Shown here piece after piece: positions 32,467-45,446 of a stretch of 64,000 nucleotides of DNA. The first letter of the stretch is position 1, and the number at the start of each line of letters is the position of its first letter. Position numbers and translations under genes: made by a program. The notes beneath the pieces were generated by a model that saw only the letters and a list, made by a program, of their open reading frames with translations, had not been told where the DNA came from and searched no databases. The stretch is from Eupeodes corollae (taxonomy: Eukaryota > Arthropoda > Insecta > Diptera > Syrphidae): NCBI RefSeq assembly GCF_945859685.1, contig NC_079147.1, positions 105,817,525 to 105,881,524 of the forward strand, in the 5' to 3' direction.

Positions 32467-34115
32467 CAAGCACAAGCTGTAAAAACCGAAACCCAGGAAT
32501 TTGACTGAATTGAAGCAGTTAATAATGACAATAATTGAAGCCATCCCAACTTCAATCCTTCATTCCGCAATTAACAATTTTTTAATCAGGTGCTGCATAT
32601 GTGTGCCTTGAGTGTAAGAAATTTATTATTTAAAATAAAATTTAATTTTCTTTCCAGTAAAACAAAAATTAAATACACTGATTAAGAAACAAGTTATTTG
32701 AGATTTTTATTTTAGCACAATTGGTGCGCCATCTACCCTGTGGAAAAAAAAACTAATTTAAAAAAAAACGCTCGAACGATTTTTTTGTAGGTGAATTTTT
32801 AAATCTTAAAATAAAGGATACATGAGCAAATTCGTTCATTTAATCTAGTCGTATATATGAAATATTTAGAAAACTGCTACTTAAAATTGGTAGGATTTGG
32901 TTTATGACGTAAGTATCTCAATCACAAAACAAGATTCATATCCAAAATATTATTGGTAACTTTTAGTTATTAACAACGATTTTAGTTCTTTAAGCAAATA
33001 ACCAACACCCATTTTTAGAAAACAAAAATTAGACAAAAAAACCTTATAATTCTATTTCCTCAACATCGAACGAAGCTCGAAGAACTATTTCCAAACGCTG
33101 ACTTATTATCATCAGGCAGTTTATGTAAACAGAAAATGTGTATTAGACCACAGATATAAAATATCTTTTGTTTTATAGAGAAATCAATTAAATTCAACAT
33201 AAAGTTAATTCCATTTCATAAGACAACAAACAAAGCCAACAACTCTCCCCCCTCCCCCATTAAATCCAAATACACAATGAGACTGGTAAAAACAAAACTG
33301 AAAAACAAATAAATATACGTTAATGTAAATTCAATATTCGCATCTACAATAATCATCACTTCACCCTTTTCATCATCATCATTGAAATTCGAATAAAATG
33401 ATTTTCAATTGAAAATTCATCGAATAACAACCCCAAGCCCAGCTGGCACCCTGCTTGCCTTCATATTAGGTATTTCTATATATTTTCTCCTATACCTTTC
33501 CCTTACCCAAACATCAGCAGCTATCAGTTATCTGCATACCATAGACATATATAACCACCACGAGTATTCACGAGGATTCAAATTCAAACATCAGGATTGA
33601 ACATAAAACCATTGTTCAACTGCTGGACACTCAAAAGGATTTTCAATTCAATTTTCAATTATCCTTTTCACAATGGGGATCTTTGGCATACGAATGGCGA
33701 ATGTATATCTGCTGCAGAAATAAAAATATACTATATTACACCAATCTATATCATGTGTGATATATGCTTATAGGGTATAGTGCAGTATATGGCATATCAG
33801 GTAAGGACTAAGGACCTAGTTAACACTTGAAACGACATAATATTTGCATCTATTGGTGAATAGTTTGCATGTTTTGTCCATATGTCCCCCTAGATCCATA
33901 TGCAAGTGTACAGTTATGGTCATATAATGTAAGTCAGTGACATAAAACTCTGTCTTTTTTTGAGTACCCTACTTATTTTCCAAAAATTCTCATTCATCTG
34001 TCATACATTAACCTTAAGAGGTATTTATGGCACAACGGTTTTTAATAGAAAGAACCCAAAATAATATAAAAGCAATTTTTGGCCCCATTACGACTTTGTA
34101 GTCTTAAATTTTAAA
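32467..34115. other. Intronic sequence, no gene recognised
   Basis: AT-rich. Frames such as 33409-33600 have a hydrophobic stretch but no conserved features. Confidence 0.5.
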
Positions 34116-34120
34116 CATAA

Positions 34121-34782
34121 AGTTTTGGAATATATTAAAACAAATATGAAATTAATCTTGAAAACGGGTATTTCTGAGTTTGAGCACCTATAGCTACAAT
34201 TGGAGTTTGGATTCGGAATCAGGACTAAAAAATTACTTTTATTCAAAAACATAGAGGAATTACTTTCAAGGTATTTCAAAACTTTAGACAGAATCAAATG
34301 AAGACCGATAAGTCATTCCATAACTAATAACACTGGTCAACAAAATTAGTATTTTTTCTGTTGTACAAACAAAACAATACTTTTTTAAAGGATTGAAATA
34401 TCTTAAATTCGAATCTCGCAATTAGATTTTTCTATTACATCATGTTTTTTAAAAAGTGCCCCTTAAAATATGATAAAAACAACTTAAAAATGGGGTTTTT
34501 AGGGCTAAGTAAAAACTCAACATTTTTCTTAACAATAAATTGTATTATGACTTTGCAAAAAGCACTGATCTTTATTTTTTAAATAAAGTTTAGTTCATTT
34601 TAGTATCTTACTAAGTTTCTGGAAATTCTCATTAGTAATGAGTCTTTGTTTATCTCTTTTTGAGCAAACTTTGAATTTAATACTTTCATAGTTTCGAAAA
34701 AAATGTTTAGGAAACTAAATTTTAGTGCTAATTTTTAAAAATAAGTTTTAAAAATACCCGTTTTAATATATTTCAAAAACTT
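34121..34782. repeat. MITE-like segment bounded by inverted repeats
   Basis: AGTTTTGGAATATATTAAAAC (34121-34141) and AAAACGGGTATTT (34161-34173) on the left match, in reverse complement, AAATACCCGTTTT (34752-34764) running straight into GTTTTAATATATTTCAAAAACT on the right. The left arm has a ~20 bp insertion. The interior is AT-rich and non-coding. It may be a small non-autonomous DNA element or a chance AT-rich inverted repeat. Confidence 0.4.
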
Positions 34783-35225
34783 GGTACTATAATACATTGA
34801 ATTGTTTTGACAATAGATTCGTTACAAAAAGAAAACGTACATACTTCCAAACAGTTTTACCTTTTTCTGTTGAAAACCGTTTAATCATGAATGACTTAGC
34901 GTTTCTTTTAGATTTTTGTAGAACAGTTGAGATCTTGCAACTTATGAAGATATTTACAATATTATATGAAATAATATGAATATTTCTTGCTTATAAAAAT
35001 AAACTCGAGTCACCTGTACCCTCCATCAGCAATCAAAACAAAATTTTAGGTTTGAGCCAAAAATATCTTGGTTTGATTGAGCTTGTTTTATGGCCGGAAA
35101 AAAATGCTCTTAAACACCTTAAATCCTTTAGAAAGCTAAGCCTGGAAATATGTCGTTAAAACTACTATGGTGCCAACAAAAAATATAAGCTTATTTCGTT
35201 AGTCTTACTAGGAGTCTTGAATCTG
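34783..35225. other. Spacer, nothing recognised
   Basis: AT-rich DNA leading into the LINE cluster; may contain the decayed 5' part of LINE K. Confidence 0.35.
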
Positions 35226-35815
35226 TTCATTCAGACCGAGAGTGGTGGCAGAATACTAAGCAAATACGTGGATAGTCGATTAAAACCAGAACGTCAGTAA
35301 AAGTAAATGAATTGAAAATGCATTTTGAAAACTTACGCTCGCATCCAAATGATTCAGCTATTTCTCTAATACGCTCTTCCTCAGCAACATGTTCCAGAGA
35401 TAGATTACTCCATTGAGCTGCACGAGATATATTCTGCTATATCTTAATCAAAAGATCTAAAAACTCCTGGCTTTGATGGAATACTGTATGAAATACAGAA
35501 GTTATTCACTGAGATTCTTGAAACTATCAACTTTCAGAAGATTCATTATGTATCCACTTTTCAAGAAAGGAGATCCAAATGTTGTGTCAAACTATAGATG
35601 TCTTTCATTTCTTGATACGCTCTATTAGCTGTTCACTACAGTTCTCTTGAACAGACTGTAAGCTTGGTTAGAAAAAAACAACATCATCAATGAACTTCAA
35701 GCTGCATATAGAATCAACTATTCTACTTTAGACCATCTTTCATGCATAATTCAACTTCAACTCTGCCTAAAGAAAAGGCTCTACGCTTTTTTCATCATAA
35801 CTGGTCACTATTCTT
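35226..35815 (+). pseudogene. LINE family K, outer element, 5' part (RT fingers)
   Basis: Pieces in changing frames read VNELKMHFENL (35305), then KNSWL.WNTV/IPYEMYK-like sequence, LFTEILETI, TIDVFHFLIR (normally NYRCLSFLDT), and FMHNST and related residues of the fingers and start of the palm, up to LYAFFI (35784-35810), where motif A would continue. The family J LINE interrupts it here, and the same frame resumes at 37485 with TALDCIDRNALIYK. Confidence 0.72.
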
Positions 35816-37484
35816 CCTCGATAGTAACGTGGAATCCAGCGCAGATATGGTTACAAACTTAATTCTTTTGTGGAATGAGCCATTTTATCCCGAATAGGGT
35901 AAAATCTATCAAACCTAAAGAAAACTCATGGTTTCATTCGAGGTTAGTAAAGAGGTTATTAGGATCAAAGAGCCAACCCTAATGAGGAAAACCGGAAAAA
36001 GTTCAAACAAGCTAGAGAGACTTGTAACGGACATATTCAAGGCATTCAATTTTTGCATGACCAAAAATTACGGCTAAAAATTCTACAAAGTCCGAAAGGT
36101 TGTACAAATGTCTGGTCATTTGTAAAAAATGTGCACAATGTCATTGTCAGTTCTTAAGCTCGTTTCCAATGGCACTCCTTTTATAAGCTCGATTGATAAA
36201 GTTAATTTGCTTGCAGCACAGTTTGCTGTTAATTCGATGCTGCCAATGAGTGACATGACTCCTCCTGTACCTTAAAGCGTAAACTATTCCATGGAACGAA
36301 TTTTCTTTCGCACTCGTACAGTTGCTAAAGTACTAAAAGATCTTGACATTCACAAATCAGCTGACTCGGATAGTATCCCCGCTATTGTTCTGAAGAGGTG
36401 TTCTTCAACGCTGGCAAGACCACTGCGTAAGCTTTTTCATCTGTCCTATTCTAAAAAAAGCGAATCCTCCTATCTATCATCCAATTGCACTTATGTCCCT
36501 TCTCTTCAAGGTCATGGAAACGCTGATCAATTTTCAGCTAAAGAAAAATCTTGAAGAACGGAAACTTCATAACGAGTATTGGACGGTGCTGGTGTGCCCC
36601 AGTGCTCTGATTCTCTTCCTTATATTCTAACTCACTACATTGTTTCGCTGATGACAGTACCCTTGTTCTTCGGATGTGAAGCACCAACGGCAGCGTATGA
36701 TAAACTCATTTAATTCTGATCTTGACAGCATTTGATGGGGAATCAAAAACCGTGTAGAATTTAATGCTTAGAAAACTCAATGCTGTCTACGGTCGCAAAA
36801 GCCACCATCTATGGGTGGTACTTGCATTGGAAGATTGAATAACTATCAGTCCTAGGTACAATCATAACATACCACTCGTTGTGGAGTGATCACATATTTG
36901 ACATCACCAAAAATGCTGCTAAATATTTAGATTTTCTTTGAAGTTTTTTACCCCTTCTGATCTGGCTGTAATTAAAAAAGCTTTTATTCGTCCTAGACTC
37001 GAGTATAACTCTCATATTTGGGCTGGAGTACCAATAACTTACCTGAGTCTTCTGGATGGAATTGAAAGAAGAGTTCTTAAAATGATTGGAGATCGTTCTC
37101 TTACCGAGACATTTGCTTCTCTTGAACACCACCTCAAGGTCTCACGCCTGTCATTGCCTTATCGTTATTTTTATAAACAGTGCTCTAGCGAAATAGCCAG
37201 TTGCATTCCTTTTCTTAAATAATTCAACCGTAATACCTCTACTGCTAGGAATGCCTATCAGTTTACCCTAAAGCCCAATTTTGGACGGACTGTTAAGTAC
37301 AGAGATTCTTTCTTTAGCCGCACTACGCGAATGTGGAATGCTTTACCTGACTTAATATTTTCCACTCATTACAATGTGCAGACATTCAAAACCAATGTGC
37401 ATCGGTTTCTCCTTTATAACTGCTTGCACTGTGTTTAATCATTATAAGGGTATTCATAGCCCTTTTTGTGTGAGCACAATATAA
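35816..37484 (+). pseudogene. LINE family J, inserted inside LINE K
   Basis: 5'-truncated copy. Linker PKENSWFHSRLVKRL near 35920; RT fingers LDIHKSADSDSIPAIVLKRC (36340); CFADDSTLVL, the FADD catalytic box, near 36640; thumb SDLAVIKKAFIRPRLEYNSH, then LLDGIERRVLKMIGD (36938-37222); C-terminal region with RNTSTARNAYQF, FGRTVKYRDSFFSRT and RMWNALPD, a stop at 37437, and a 3' UTR with ATAAGGGTATTCATAGCCC ending in AAACAAACAAATT. Frameshifts and a deletion between fingers and FADD make it inactive. Confidence 0.82.
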
Positions 37485-37798
37485 ACAAACAAATTAAGAC
37501 TGCTTTGGATTGTATTGACAGGAATGCTCTTATTTATAAGCTATGGACTCTGGGTATATCTTCGAAAATATTGGCTACTAAAAGATCTCGTTATAAGGAT
37601 ACTACTGCAGCTTTTTGGGATGGTTCGTCTTTGTCAGACTTCTTCCACACGAAGAATGGTGTTCGTCAAGGATGTGTGCTAAGACGGCTCTCTTTTTTTG
37701 TTCCGTTTTAAATGATTTTCTTGCGGAACTTCCAATCGGTTTTGTTTTAGACGATCTTCAAAATAACTCCCTCTTATATGCAGACGATATTGAATAGG
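37485..37798 (+). pseudogene. LINE family K, outer element, RT palm with YADD
   Basis: Continues the LINE interrupted at 35815: TALDCIDRNALIYKLWTLG (motif A region), then KNGVRQGCVLRRL (normally GVRQGCVLSPLLF) and, after a frameshift, LLYADDIE at 37773-37796, the catalytic YADD. It ends abruptly after YADD. Confidence 0.82.
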
Positions 37799-40204
37799 TA
37801 GTAATATTTCCCGAAGGGAGAAGAAGAGCGGCGTGAGAAAAATGGGTTTACAATAATTTTTAAATAATGGTGTCTGATCATTTGCGTAGTGTTTAATTAC
37901 AACATGTCTTGGAATGAGCTTGGAATAAAAAGCTATTATGTTGTTATGTTATTTTGACGTGAATACTTGAATAGCCCATGGTACATAACATTCTCTTACT
38001 GAAAGTGAAAGAAAAATACTGGACTGAATTTACAGTAAGTGCGACTTAGTGTACTCTAGCGTAACGAACTACTTTGATGACTCCAATTCACGTGATATGA
38101 TTTCCACAATTTTTAAATACCATATACTTCACTATTCAAAACGTACAGAAGAAAATTTCTTGGCATGCTTTTTTATTCTTAACTTCTCAACGTTCTTAAT
38201 GGCTTCTGCTACTCAAACTTATATTACTTCTTAAAAGCGGCAATTAAATATCACAATTTTATTATAAATGAATTGACAATTTTATTGCCAGTAAGAAAAA
38301 CTTAACGACCAGTGTAAGTAATAACCATAACTATGTAAGTGGGATGCTAAGACTAAAACTATCTTAAAATAGTTTCCTTTTGATTGTATAGCAGAAAAGA
38401 ACTTGATTTTGTCGACCAGTATTATTTTAATTATTATAATTAACACACACTTACAACTTAGATGCATCGTCGCTGCAAATTATCAAATTCCAAAAACACG
38501 CAATTTTCGATGTCTATTTTAATTGTTAAGCGAGAGTAGTTTTACGCGGCTTAATTCATTTATTTTGTCATCATTTAAAGCGCGTTCCTAACTTAGCCTT
38601 TACAAAATTAAATACAGGGACTACTTGAAGAAAATGTTGATGATTTTGGTAGCATTAACAAACGAACCTTTTACAAATATCTCATCAGTTTATGCAGAAG
38701 CAAAATATTGGAAGACAATATTTTTCTTTTTTTGTGGCTAAATTATATGACCACGACTGTAAATTACGCACACATGTAAGGTACACTTCTAAATCGATAT
38801 AGGTTTTATAGCTTTTGATTTTATGTTATTTTTGTATTTTTATAACCGATAAACTTTTGTCATTTCGAGAGATGTCAATGAACACCACGTGTAAATACTT
38901 AACGTGTTAGCTATTTTAACATTGATAGTGGAAAAAAGCCAAAACTGCGGAGGCAATTACAACAGTGCTTAACTGGGCTTTAACTTTGAACTGTTGGATT
39001 ATTATTACGTTTGAAAATTTGGAGCATTGTTTATAACATTAGTATTTAGGGAAAGGCCATCAATCTTGATCCCATAATTACTGAAGAACGGTCGCTTAAA
39101 TTATGTAAGCTTTTGATTACAACCATTAGATCGCAATTCGGAAACCCATTGCCTTCGTTCGATTTAAAATAAAATAAGCAAGTGTTTGAAGTTTTAACTA
39201 TAAGTTACTTGTTATCTGGTCTGATATCAAGTTGATGCAACATAAGAGTTATTACTAGTTCTTTACGAGATGAAACAAAATGGCTAAAATAGTTAATATA
39301 GTTTATGGCTTCAACATTTAATTTTTCAAAATTGCTACCGACGATATTTCTAGCATCTGAAAATACATTTAGGAAGGCCTGATAAGGAGTTAAGTACATG
39401 CATTTGTTGGTCCAAGAGACGGAAAGTAAAGGATTTCATCCAAAACAAAATCATGGAGAATTGGTTGGCCACATAGATGCAATGAAGAAGTTATTATGAG
39501 CTTTTGTTATGCAGTTCAGCAGAATTTGATCGTACTTTCGAATGATTGCAAAACAATCTTTTTGATTTGATAATTGAATTGGCATGTGATGGAGCTGAAA
39601 GAACAGGGTAACGACAGAATATTTTTGATCAGCACTTCAACGAAAGTCTTTTTATTATATCAATGGTTCCAATACATAAATGTAGGGTTTTGTCTAGGGA
39701 TAATTTTCCGAAATTAAGTAAATAGGCGACACCAAAGTTACTTTTTGTTTAAAGTTTATTGATAAGTATTTAGTTTATAATTATAATTAAAAATAAATGG
39801 AAATGGAAATGATGCGTAACGCCTGGCCAACTAAACTCTCTGCGCACAAGGACAACGTAAGACTGAATAACTATTCAATGTGGGTATGAAAAATAAAATG
39901 AAAGGGGCCACTCGTTTTCTTTTGTTATGTCTGTCCGTTTGTTAAGTGGTCGGTTCTGTCTTGTTCGTCTGTTGCAGTAGGGTGATGTATCGATGTTTGG
40001 CCAATCCTACATATATATTCTGGAACTGATGAAAACAAGCAAATAATTGCGCAAAAACCAGCCCATGTTTGTTATGATCAACTATCCATAGAAGCTCAAA
40101 AGAGACGTGAAGTAAACAAAACATAACAGACATCATAGAAAACTTTTCACAAAAAAAGCATCTCGAATTGATTTAAAAGGCAAAAAACAACAAAATAAAT
40201 TTAG
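37799..40204. other. Unassigned intronic sequence
   Basis: No recognisable gene. A minus-strand frame at 39205-39399 continues open-looking upstream (with two stops) to about 39480 and has mixed composition, but it matches no family I recognise. It may be a decayed TE. Confidence 0.4.
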
Positions 40205-40525
40205 AAGCGCTGGAGACACCATCTTCAAGGATGAGTTTTATAGAGCCTTGTCTAGTTTTGACATCCCTGTGAAACTCGACCGTTTGTGCAGGATGACCAT
40301 GAAGAATTCGCCCTTTTTAACATCGTCCATGAAGGAATAATACAGAGCTCCTACGTCAGCACTAGAGGCACTATCTTTCAAAAGTCTTTCCAATTACTGG
40401 CATATGCTGATTACATTGACATACGGGAAGAACTCAGCGTGATGTCCATGGGGCTTTTATGAGTATTGAGGTCTCGACCAAAACGTCACCACCGACAAAC
40501 GTAACTTTATGGTAGTTATGGACTT
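40205..40525 (+). pseudogene. RTE-like LINE RT fragment (copy D, opposite orientation)
   Basis: Plus-strand version of the RTE RT: FKDEFYRALSSFDIPVKLDR, CRMTMKN, then TRGTIFQKSFQLLAYADYIDI with YADD altered to YADY (about 40398-40412), and QRDVHGAF-like sequence. This is the only RTE piece here in plus orientation. Confidence 0.82.
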
Positions 40526-41937
40526 TGTCTACTAAGGCCCCGCTATGAACACGTTACGTTTGTGACACTTGACACATGTTTGTAGCACTTATCAGGATAT
40601 ATTGCACCATCTGGGATATCTTTTTCGACCACCATAACTTTTATTCTTATTAAAAACAAAACCGGAAACCTCTATCAAGATAATCTGCTATTCCCAGGGG
40701 GTCCAACATTATTCAACATCCAGAATCCCGAATAAACGAAACCGATCCAATACTCTTTATGACTCTGTCAAACATGTATCTCTATACCTACCTATAGCAT
40801 GCAGCTCGATATCGCAGCGATATGGTTAGATAGGTATACGAGTATAATGTCAGGTGCTCGAAATTTATGGAAATGCAATATCGATTTATTATCCTGATGT
40901 CACCGATGACAACATAATTTTCCACAAGTCCCGTTTTGGTATAATTTAACCACAACCCACTTGTATACCGGATCGGATAAAGGCTCGTCTCCTATATCAC
41001 TCCTCCTTCTCGCTGCTCTGCATCAGGATGTTTTCTCGTTTTCTCCTTCGAAAATGATGGCGGCACACAGCGGCGACGGTGGCGGTGACGGCAACGCACG
41101 GTTGCCTGTTTGATGTTCCTTTTTTTCCTCGAACAACTGACTGATGTACCTATCGGCTTTATGCACACGTAGGTAAAGGTATCTTCAGGAAATCCCATTA
41201 AATTGAATGTACCACGTTCAATAGATTTTCGTTTTTCATTTTTTTTTTTAACTTTTCGTTGCGTGTTTATCTGCTGATCGGGCGTGTAACCTGCCTTTGC
41301 TTCCGAACATTGAACATTTTATTTAAGTTTTTCTTAAAAAAAAAGTTAACATTAAAAGGACACCGGCAGCAAAGGAACTGCAAGCTCAATTTCAGCTCTT
41401 TTTTTTAAACGAAATGCGCAAAAAAGGAAGCAACTTTAAAAAGGGAACAGGAAAAAAGCTATTTTATAAGGACAAACCTGTTTAAGACATCCTTAGTGAC
41501 AGTACAGTATATATAGAGAGAGAAAGTCCTTTTTCGGAAAACATCATAAAGTTGGTCTTTTGATGAAAGGAAAATGTTGCATCTCTCATTAGCAGGAAAC
41601 CTCTATCAAAGGATTTGAATGGGGTTATAAAAGAAAGACAGAATACATTATGAATTTATAACTGCTTTTGAGTTTGCACAGGATTGACAGGATTGCCATT
41701 TCCATATCATAACCAGCGCTAAATCTCAAACGACTTAAAAATCACAATTTTGAATTCTGTTAAAGTATTTTTTTGAGTTTTTTGTCCAATATTCTAAAAG
41801 AACAATTCCCTTCTTTCGTTTTTACGCAACCTATAATAAGTATTGTGCCATAATTAGAAATTGATTGACAGTTCGATTTATTAATTTTTAGTGAAAGTTA
41901 GGTACTTTGAAGGCAAATTAAGGTAACTTTCTAAGAA
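40526..41937. other. Intronic sequence, no gene recognised
   Basis: Contains a GGCGGC/GGCGACGG-rich patch at 41060-41100 which creates an Arg/His-rich minus frame that is probably not a gene. Otherwise AT-rich. Confidence 0.5.
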
Positions 41938-43240
41938 AATAGAGGCTTGGATGCGACCCACATTGATACCTTTAAATCCTATTTGTCGATTTGTCTTGCT
42001 TAAAAGTTTGTAGGGTTGGGTAAAAAAAGTTGTTAGGTTAATTATTCTTACAAATTTTAAAATTACCTACAATATTTTTCATATCAAGAAATAGTTTAGT
42101 TTGAAAATCTAGTTTTATAAAATAGATTTTTAGTCGAAAACAAATTTTTACCAATTTAAGTTGCAATTCTTAAATTTTTACAAATTGGATGTATGAAATT
42201 AGTTTGAGAGATATCAAGAATCGAACATCAATTTTTACCAAATTTGCGTATAATTTTTGTAGATTTTATTTTTTTTATGAAAAACCGGACTGTTGGATTT
42301 TTATAAAAAAAAAACTACTAAATATCGAAAACAATATTTGTCTTGAAATAAAAACAGTTTAAAGACAATATATTTAGTTTTTGAAAAGCTATTTGAGTCG
42401 AAAGTAAATTTTTACCAAGTTGTGTTAATTTTTGTTTAGGTTTTTAATTTTTTTTACAAAAACTGTCTATTCGATTTTTCTCAAAATTTGTCCTAATCTT
42501 AAAATTAATATTTTTTATAAGTAAAAATAATAAGAAGCCATTATCTCAAATTTTTGAAAAGATATTTATGTCGAAAATCATTTTTTACCAACTTTTGTTA
42601 ATTTTTAATTCGATTTTTTCAAAATTTTACTGAATGTTGAGAACAATATTTTTTGAAAGATAAAAGTAAATTAAAGCCAATATCTCAAAGTTTCGAAAAG
42701 ATATTTGAGTCGAAAATCAATTTTTACCAACTTTTATGAATTTTTTTCTTAGGCTTTTATATTTTGTAAAAAAAAACTGTCAATTCAGTTTTTTTTTCAA
42801 CATTTTTCAGAACGTTGGAAACAATATTTCTTATAAGATAAAATAAGTTTGAAGCCTAAACTCAAAGTTTTTGAAAAGATATTTGAATCGATATTCAATT
42901 TTTACCAACTTTGAATAATTTTTTTTTTTAATTTTTATTTTTTATAAAAAAAAACTGTCAATTCGATTTTCCCAAAATTTTATCAAATGTATTCAGACTC
43001 TTCGTTGGAAAAAATTGTTTTTTTTTTGATGAAATCATATTTTAGTCGTAAAATTTTTGGAGGTGACAATTTTTTTTTCTTTTTTTTTTGATTTATAAAA
43101 AAAACAGAAGATTGATTTTTTTTAAATTTTTTTGAAATATTAAAGTTTTTTGTAGTTTAAATTTTTGAAAGTAACCTTTTTTTGCGGTACATTTTAAAAT
43201 TTGAATTACAGGAAAGCTCGTACGACCCAGCCGTGCATTT
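41938..43240 (+). mobile_element. Minisatellite-bearing element, copy R3
   Basis: Left terminus AATAGAGGCTTGGATGCGACCCACATTGATACC (41938) as in R1, then at least five decayed ~175 bp units. The recurring words AATTTTTACCAA and AACTGTC.ATTCGATTTTTC fall near 42229, 42408, 42585, 42718 and 42896, one interval shortened by deletion. The right palindromic end was not found and the array fades into poly-T-rich sequence. Confidence 0.68.
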
Positions 43241-43489
43241 TATTTAAGAATGGCCAAAGATCTGTCAATCAAGTCGATTTTTTTTGAGTACTGTGAGGAA
43301 TTAATTAGTTTGTTTGCAATTAAAAAGCATCAAAAATATCTGAAAAAAATACGAAATATTATCAACTTTAGTTTATTTGCGGTGTCAAGTAAAAACACTG
43401 TAAGTTCTACACAAAAGACATGAAAATACATTTTAACCACATACACAGAACAAAGAACCGAAATTTGTTAGAAATTTTACCCTAATTTG

Positions 43490-43880
43490 AGGAAGGCCCT
43501 TACTTTAAGAATCTATCTTTGGAAGATTTTCGTAAGATGCTCGATGACAGATTCAGAAATCTTGCAACGAAGCAAGACCTTCACCTATTGGTATCCGAGC
43601 TAATGTAACTGCGAACCAGCAACAAAAGCTTGCAGTCACAAGTTAACGCCTTGAATATAAGATGCAAACAGCTTTAACGAAAGTTTGATATTTCCGAATT
43701 GCACTTACGAGTTCAAAAGATTATTTTCCATTTCTCCACTGAAAACAATACAGACCCAAAAGAGCGCCCTTAAAATACTTGCACGAGCGTACAAAAAAGC
43801 ACAAAACCGATTGAATTTTGAATTTTTCTATAGGAACTTAGCATCAACCCCAATATTTAGTGAACGTTTAGCATAAAGGT
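43490..43880 (+). pseudogene. Possible LINE ORF1-like coiled-coil remnant
   Basis: The reading NLSLEDFRKMLDDRFRNLAT, then KQDLHLLVSEL, QSQVNALNIRCKQL and FDISELHLRV has a heptad-like, charged pattern, followed by KILARAYKKAQNR. It resembles the Gag/ORF1 region of some LINEs, but no zinc knuckle or RRM is visible, and stops interrupt it. Confidence 0.3.
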
Positions 43881-44355
43881 TCCTAGTAGGACAAATGTTT
43901 GCAAATATTTCACATGTTTTATTATAAATATTTTATCATAAGAGTTACTTAATTGCAATGCGCCGAAAGATGATAAGTTGCGTTTTTAAGATCATTTTTC
44001 TTCTCGTGTAACGATGATAGTGGCCTACAGTGCGGAAGGTTAGATAGTTTTGACATACTCTCAACAAAATATAACATAAATTTACAAACAGCAATTTTAA
44101 TAATGCAGGTTTCAAAATTGTCTTTTGTAGTCAACCAGAATTAGTTAGTTCTATGAATCGTCAGGATTTCATAGCTAAAAAAATATATAAGAAAAAAATC
44201 GTTGATTTTGTTTGAAATAACTGTGATCACAAATTAGAGGATATGTAATTTAGAGACCAAACAATTTTTTTTGAAATATTTTTCGACCGATAGTTTTGAC
44301 ATTCCTTAAAGTTTCTAGGTCTGTAGAATTTTACAATGTTCATGTACTTTGCGTA

Positions 44356-44363
44356 CTTTCGAG
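44356..44363. repeat. hAT target-site duplication, left copy
   Basis: CTTTCGAG, matching TTTTCGAG at 45447-45454 in 7 of 8 bases. Confidence 0.75.
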
Positions 44364-44643
44364 TAGGGATGTTGCGAATAATCGCATTAGCAATTACTGA
44401 TTATTCGCAATAATTCCAACATCAGCATCCGCATCCGCATAAACTGATGCGGAGTTTGTTGCGGATGGGGATGTTTTTTAACGCTTTTTTTCAAACGACG
44501 TACTATACCATGATCAATAAAACGACCCTTTCACCCTTAGTTAAAATTTTAAATTAAAAAATCTCGGCCCCAAGTAGGCGACGACAAAAACAACAAGTCA
44601 TATGCAATGGTCACAGATTTGAGAATATAAAAACTTTTGCTAA

Positions 44644-44877
44644 GTGGCCAGAGGACACAGTTTATTAAGTAAAAAAATGATACAAATACAGAACATAAAT
44701 GCCGCCACCAAAGAAAGCAGCATCTGGATCTATTTTATTTTAAATAAAAATGATCCTGACAAGGCTGAATCCAAAATATGTCGTAAAACATACTCACGAA
44801 AAGGACGCACGACTTCTACGTTGAAAAACCACTTGAAGTCAAAGCACCCAGAAGAGTTTGTTTTATCTTATCTTTAA
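44644..44877 (+). pseudogene. hAT transposase N-terminus with BED zinc finger
   Basis: The frame reads ESSIWIYFILNKNDPDKAES, then KICRKTYSRKGRTTSTLKNH and LKSKHPEEF: a BED-type finger. The first expected Cys pair (C.LC) is reduced to one Cys (SKICRK), and the distal His pair (NHLKSKH) is present. The family uses it to bind element ends. It stops at 44875 without the catalytic domain. Confidence 0.8.
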
Positions 44878-45067
44878 AAAAAAGAAAGAAGATTCAGGTA
44901 TGATATTTTTTTATGAACATAAAACAAAGGCTTGCTTCAGAAGCGATATGGAAATGATGCTAGATTCATTAACTGAACACGAAGGTAAAGGAGAATCTGA
45001 TAACGCTAGTCACGATGCACTTCTCCGAAGGGAGTTAGCATATTACTGAAATAAAAAAAGACTAGAA

Positions 45068-45325
45068 TTGGATAATAATCCACTTGATTGGTGGAAAGTC
45101 CATCAAACAGACTTTAAAAGGCTCTCCAAAGTTGCATTGAGGTATTTATCACTTCCACCAGCCAGTGTTCCCAGCGAAAAACTATTTAGCGGAGCTGTAT
45201 TAATATACGATCCACTAAGAAACAGATTACAGTCTGAAAAGGCTGCAATCTTTCTTTTTATTAAATTTAACTCACCCATTAACGCAAAGATAATCAATAT
45301 AATTTTTCTTTATTTACGGACTTAA
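45068..45325 (+). pseudogene. hAT transposase C-terminal dimerisation domain
   Basis: Contains NPLDWWKVHQTDFKRLSKVA then LRYLSLPPASVPSEKLFSGA and DPLRNRLQSEKAAIFLFIK: the hAT C-terminal block (P..WW......P.L......L..PA.S..SER.FS..G.......R..L......LI) with ERLFS changed to EKLFS. It is separated from the BED part by a short charged segment with a frame break. Confidence 0.82.
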
Positions 45326-45446
45326 AATTGTGTTTATGTAATAAATTCTAAAATCCGTATCCGCATCCGCGAATGTGAGTCTCGAAAAATCCGCATCCTC
45401 ATCCGCTTCCGCTGATGTCAAAATTTGTACATCCGCAACAACCCTG

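Larger units (their letters stand above)
44364..45446 (+). mobile_element. Non-autonomous hAT element with BED remnant, TIRs and TSD
   Basis: Left end TAGGGATGTTGCGAATAA and right end, reverse complemented, CAGGGTTGTTGCGGATG are terminal inverted repeats; 8-bp flanking duplications (7/8) are the hAT signature. Both subterminal regions are full of ATCCGC/GCGGAT words (44416-44470, 45352-45440), probably old transposase-binding sites. The interior holds an N-terminal BED finger and a C-terminal dimerisation domain, but the catalytic middle is missing, so it must have moved using another copy's transposase. Confidence 0.85.

Noticed and set aside
39205..39480. Minus frame considered as a host exon
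   Set aside because: No recognisable motif, stops just upstream, and no paired splice sites that would keep it open.
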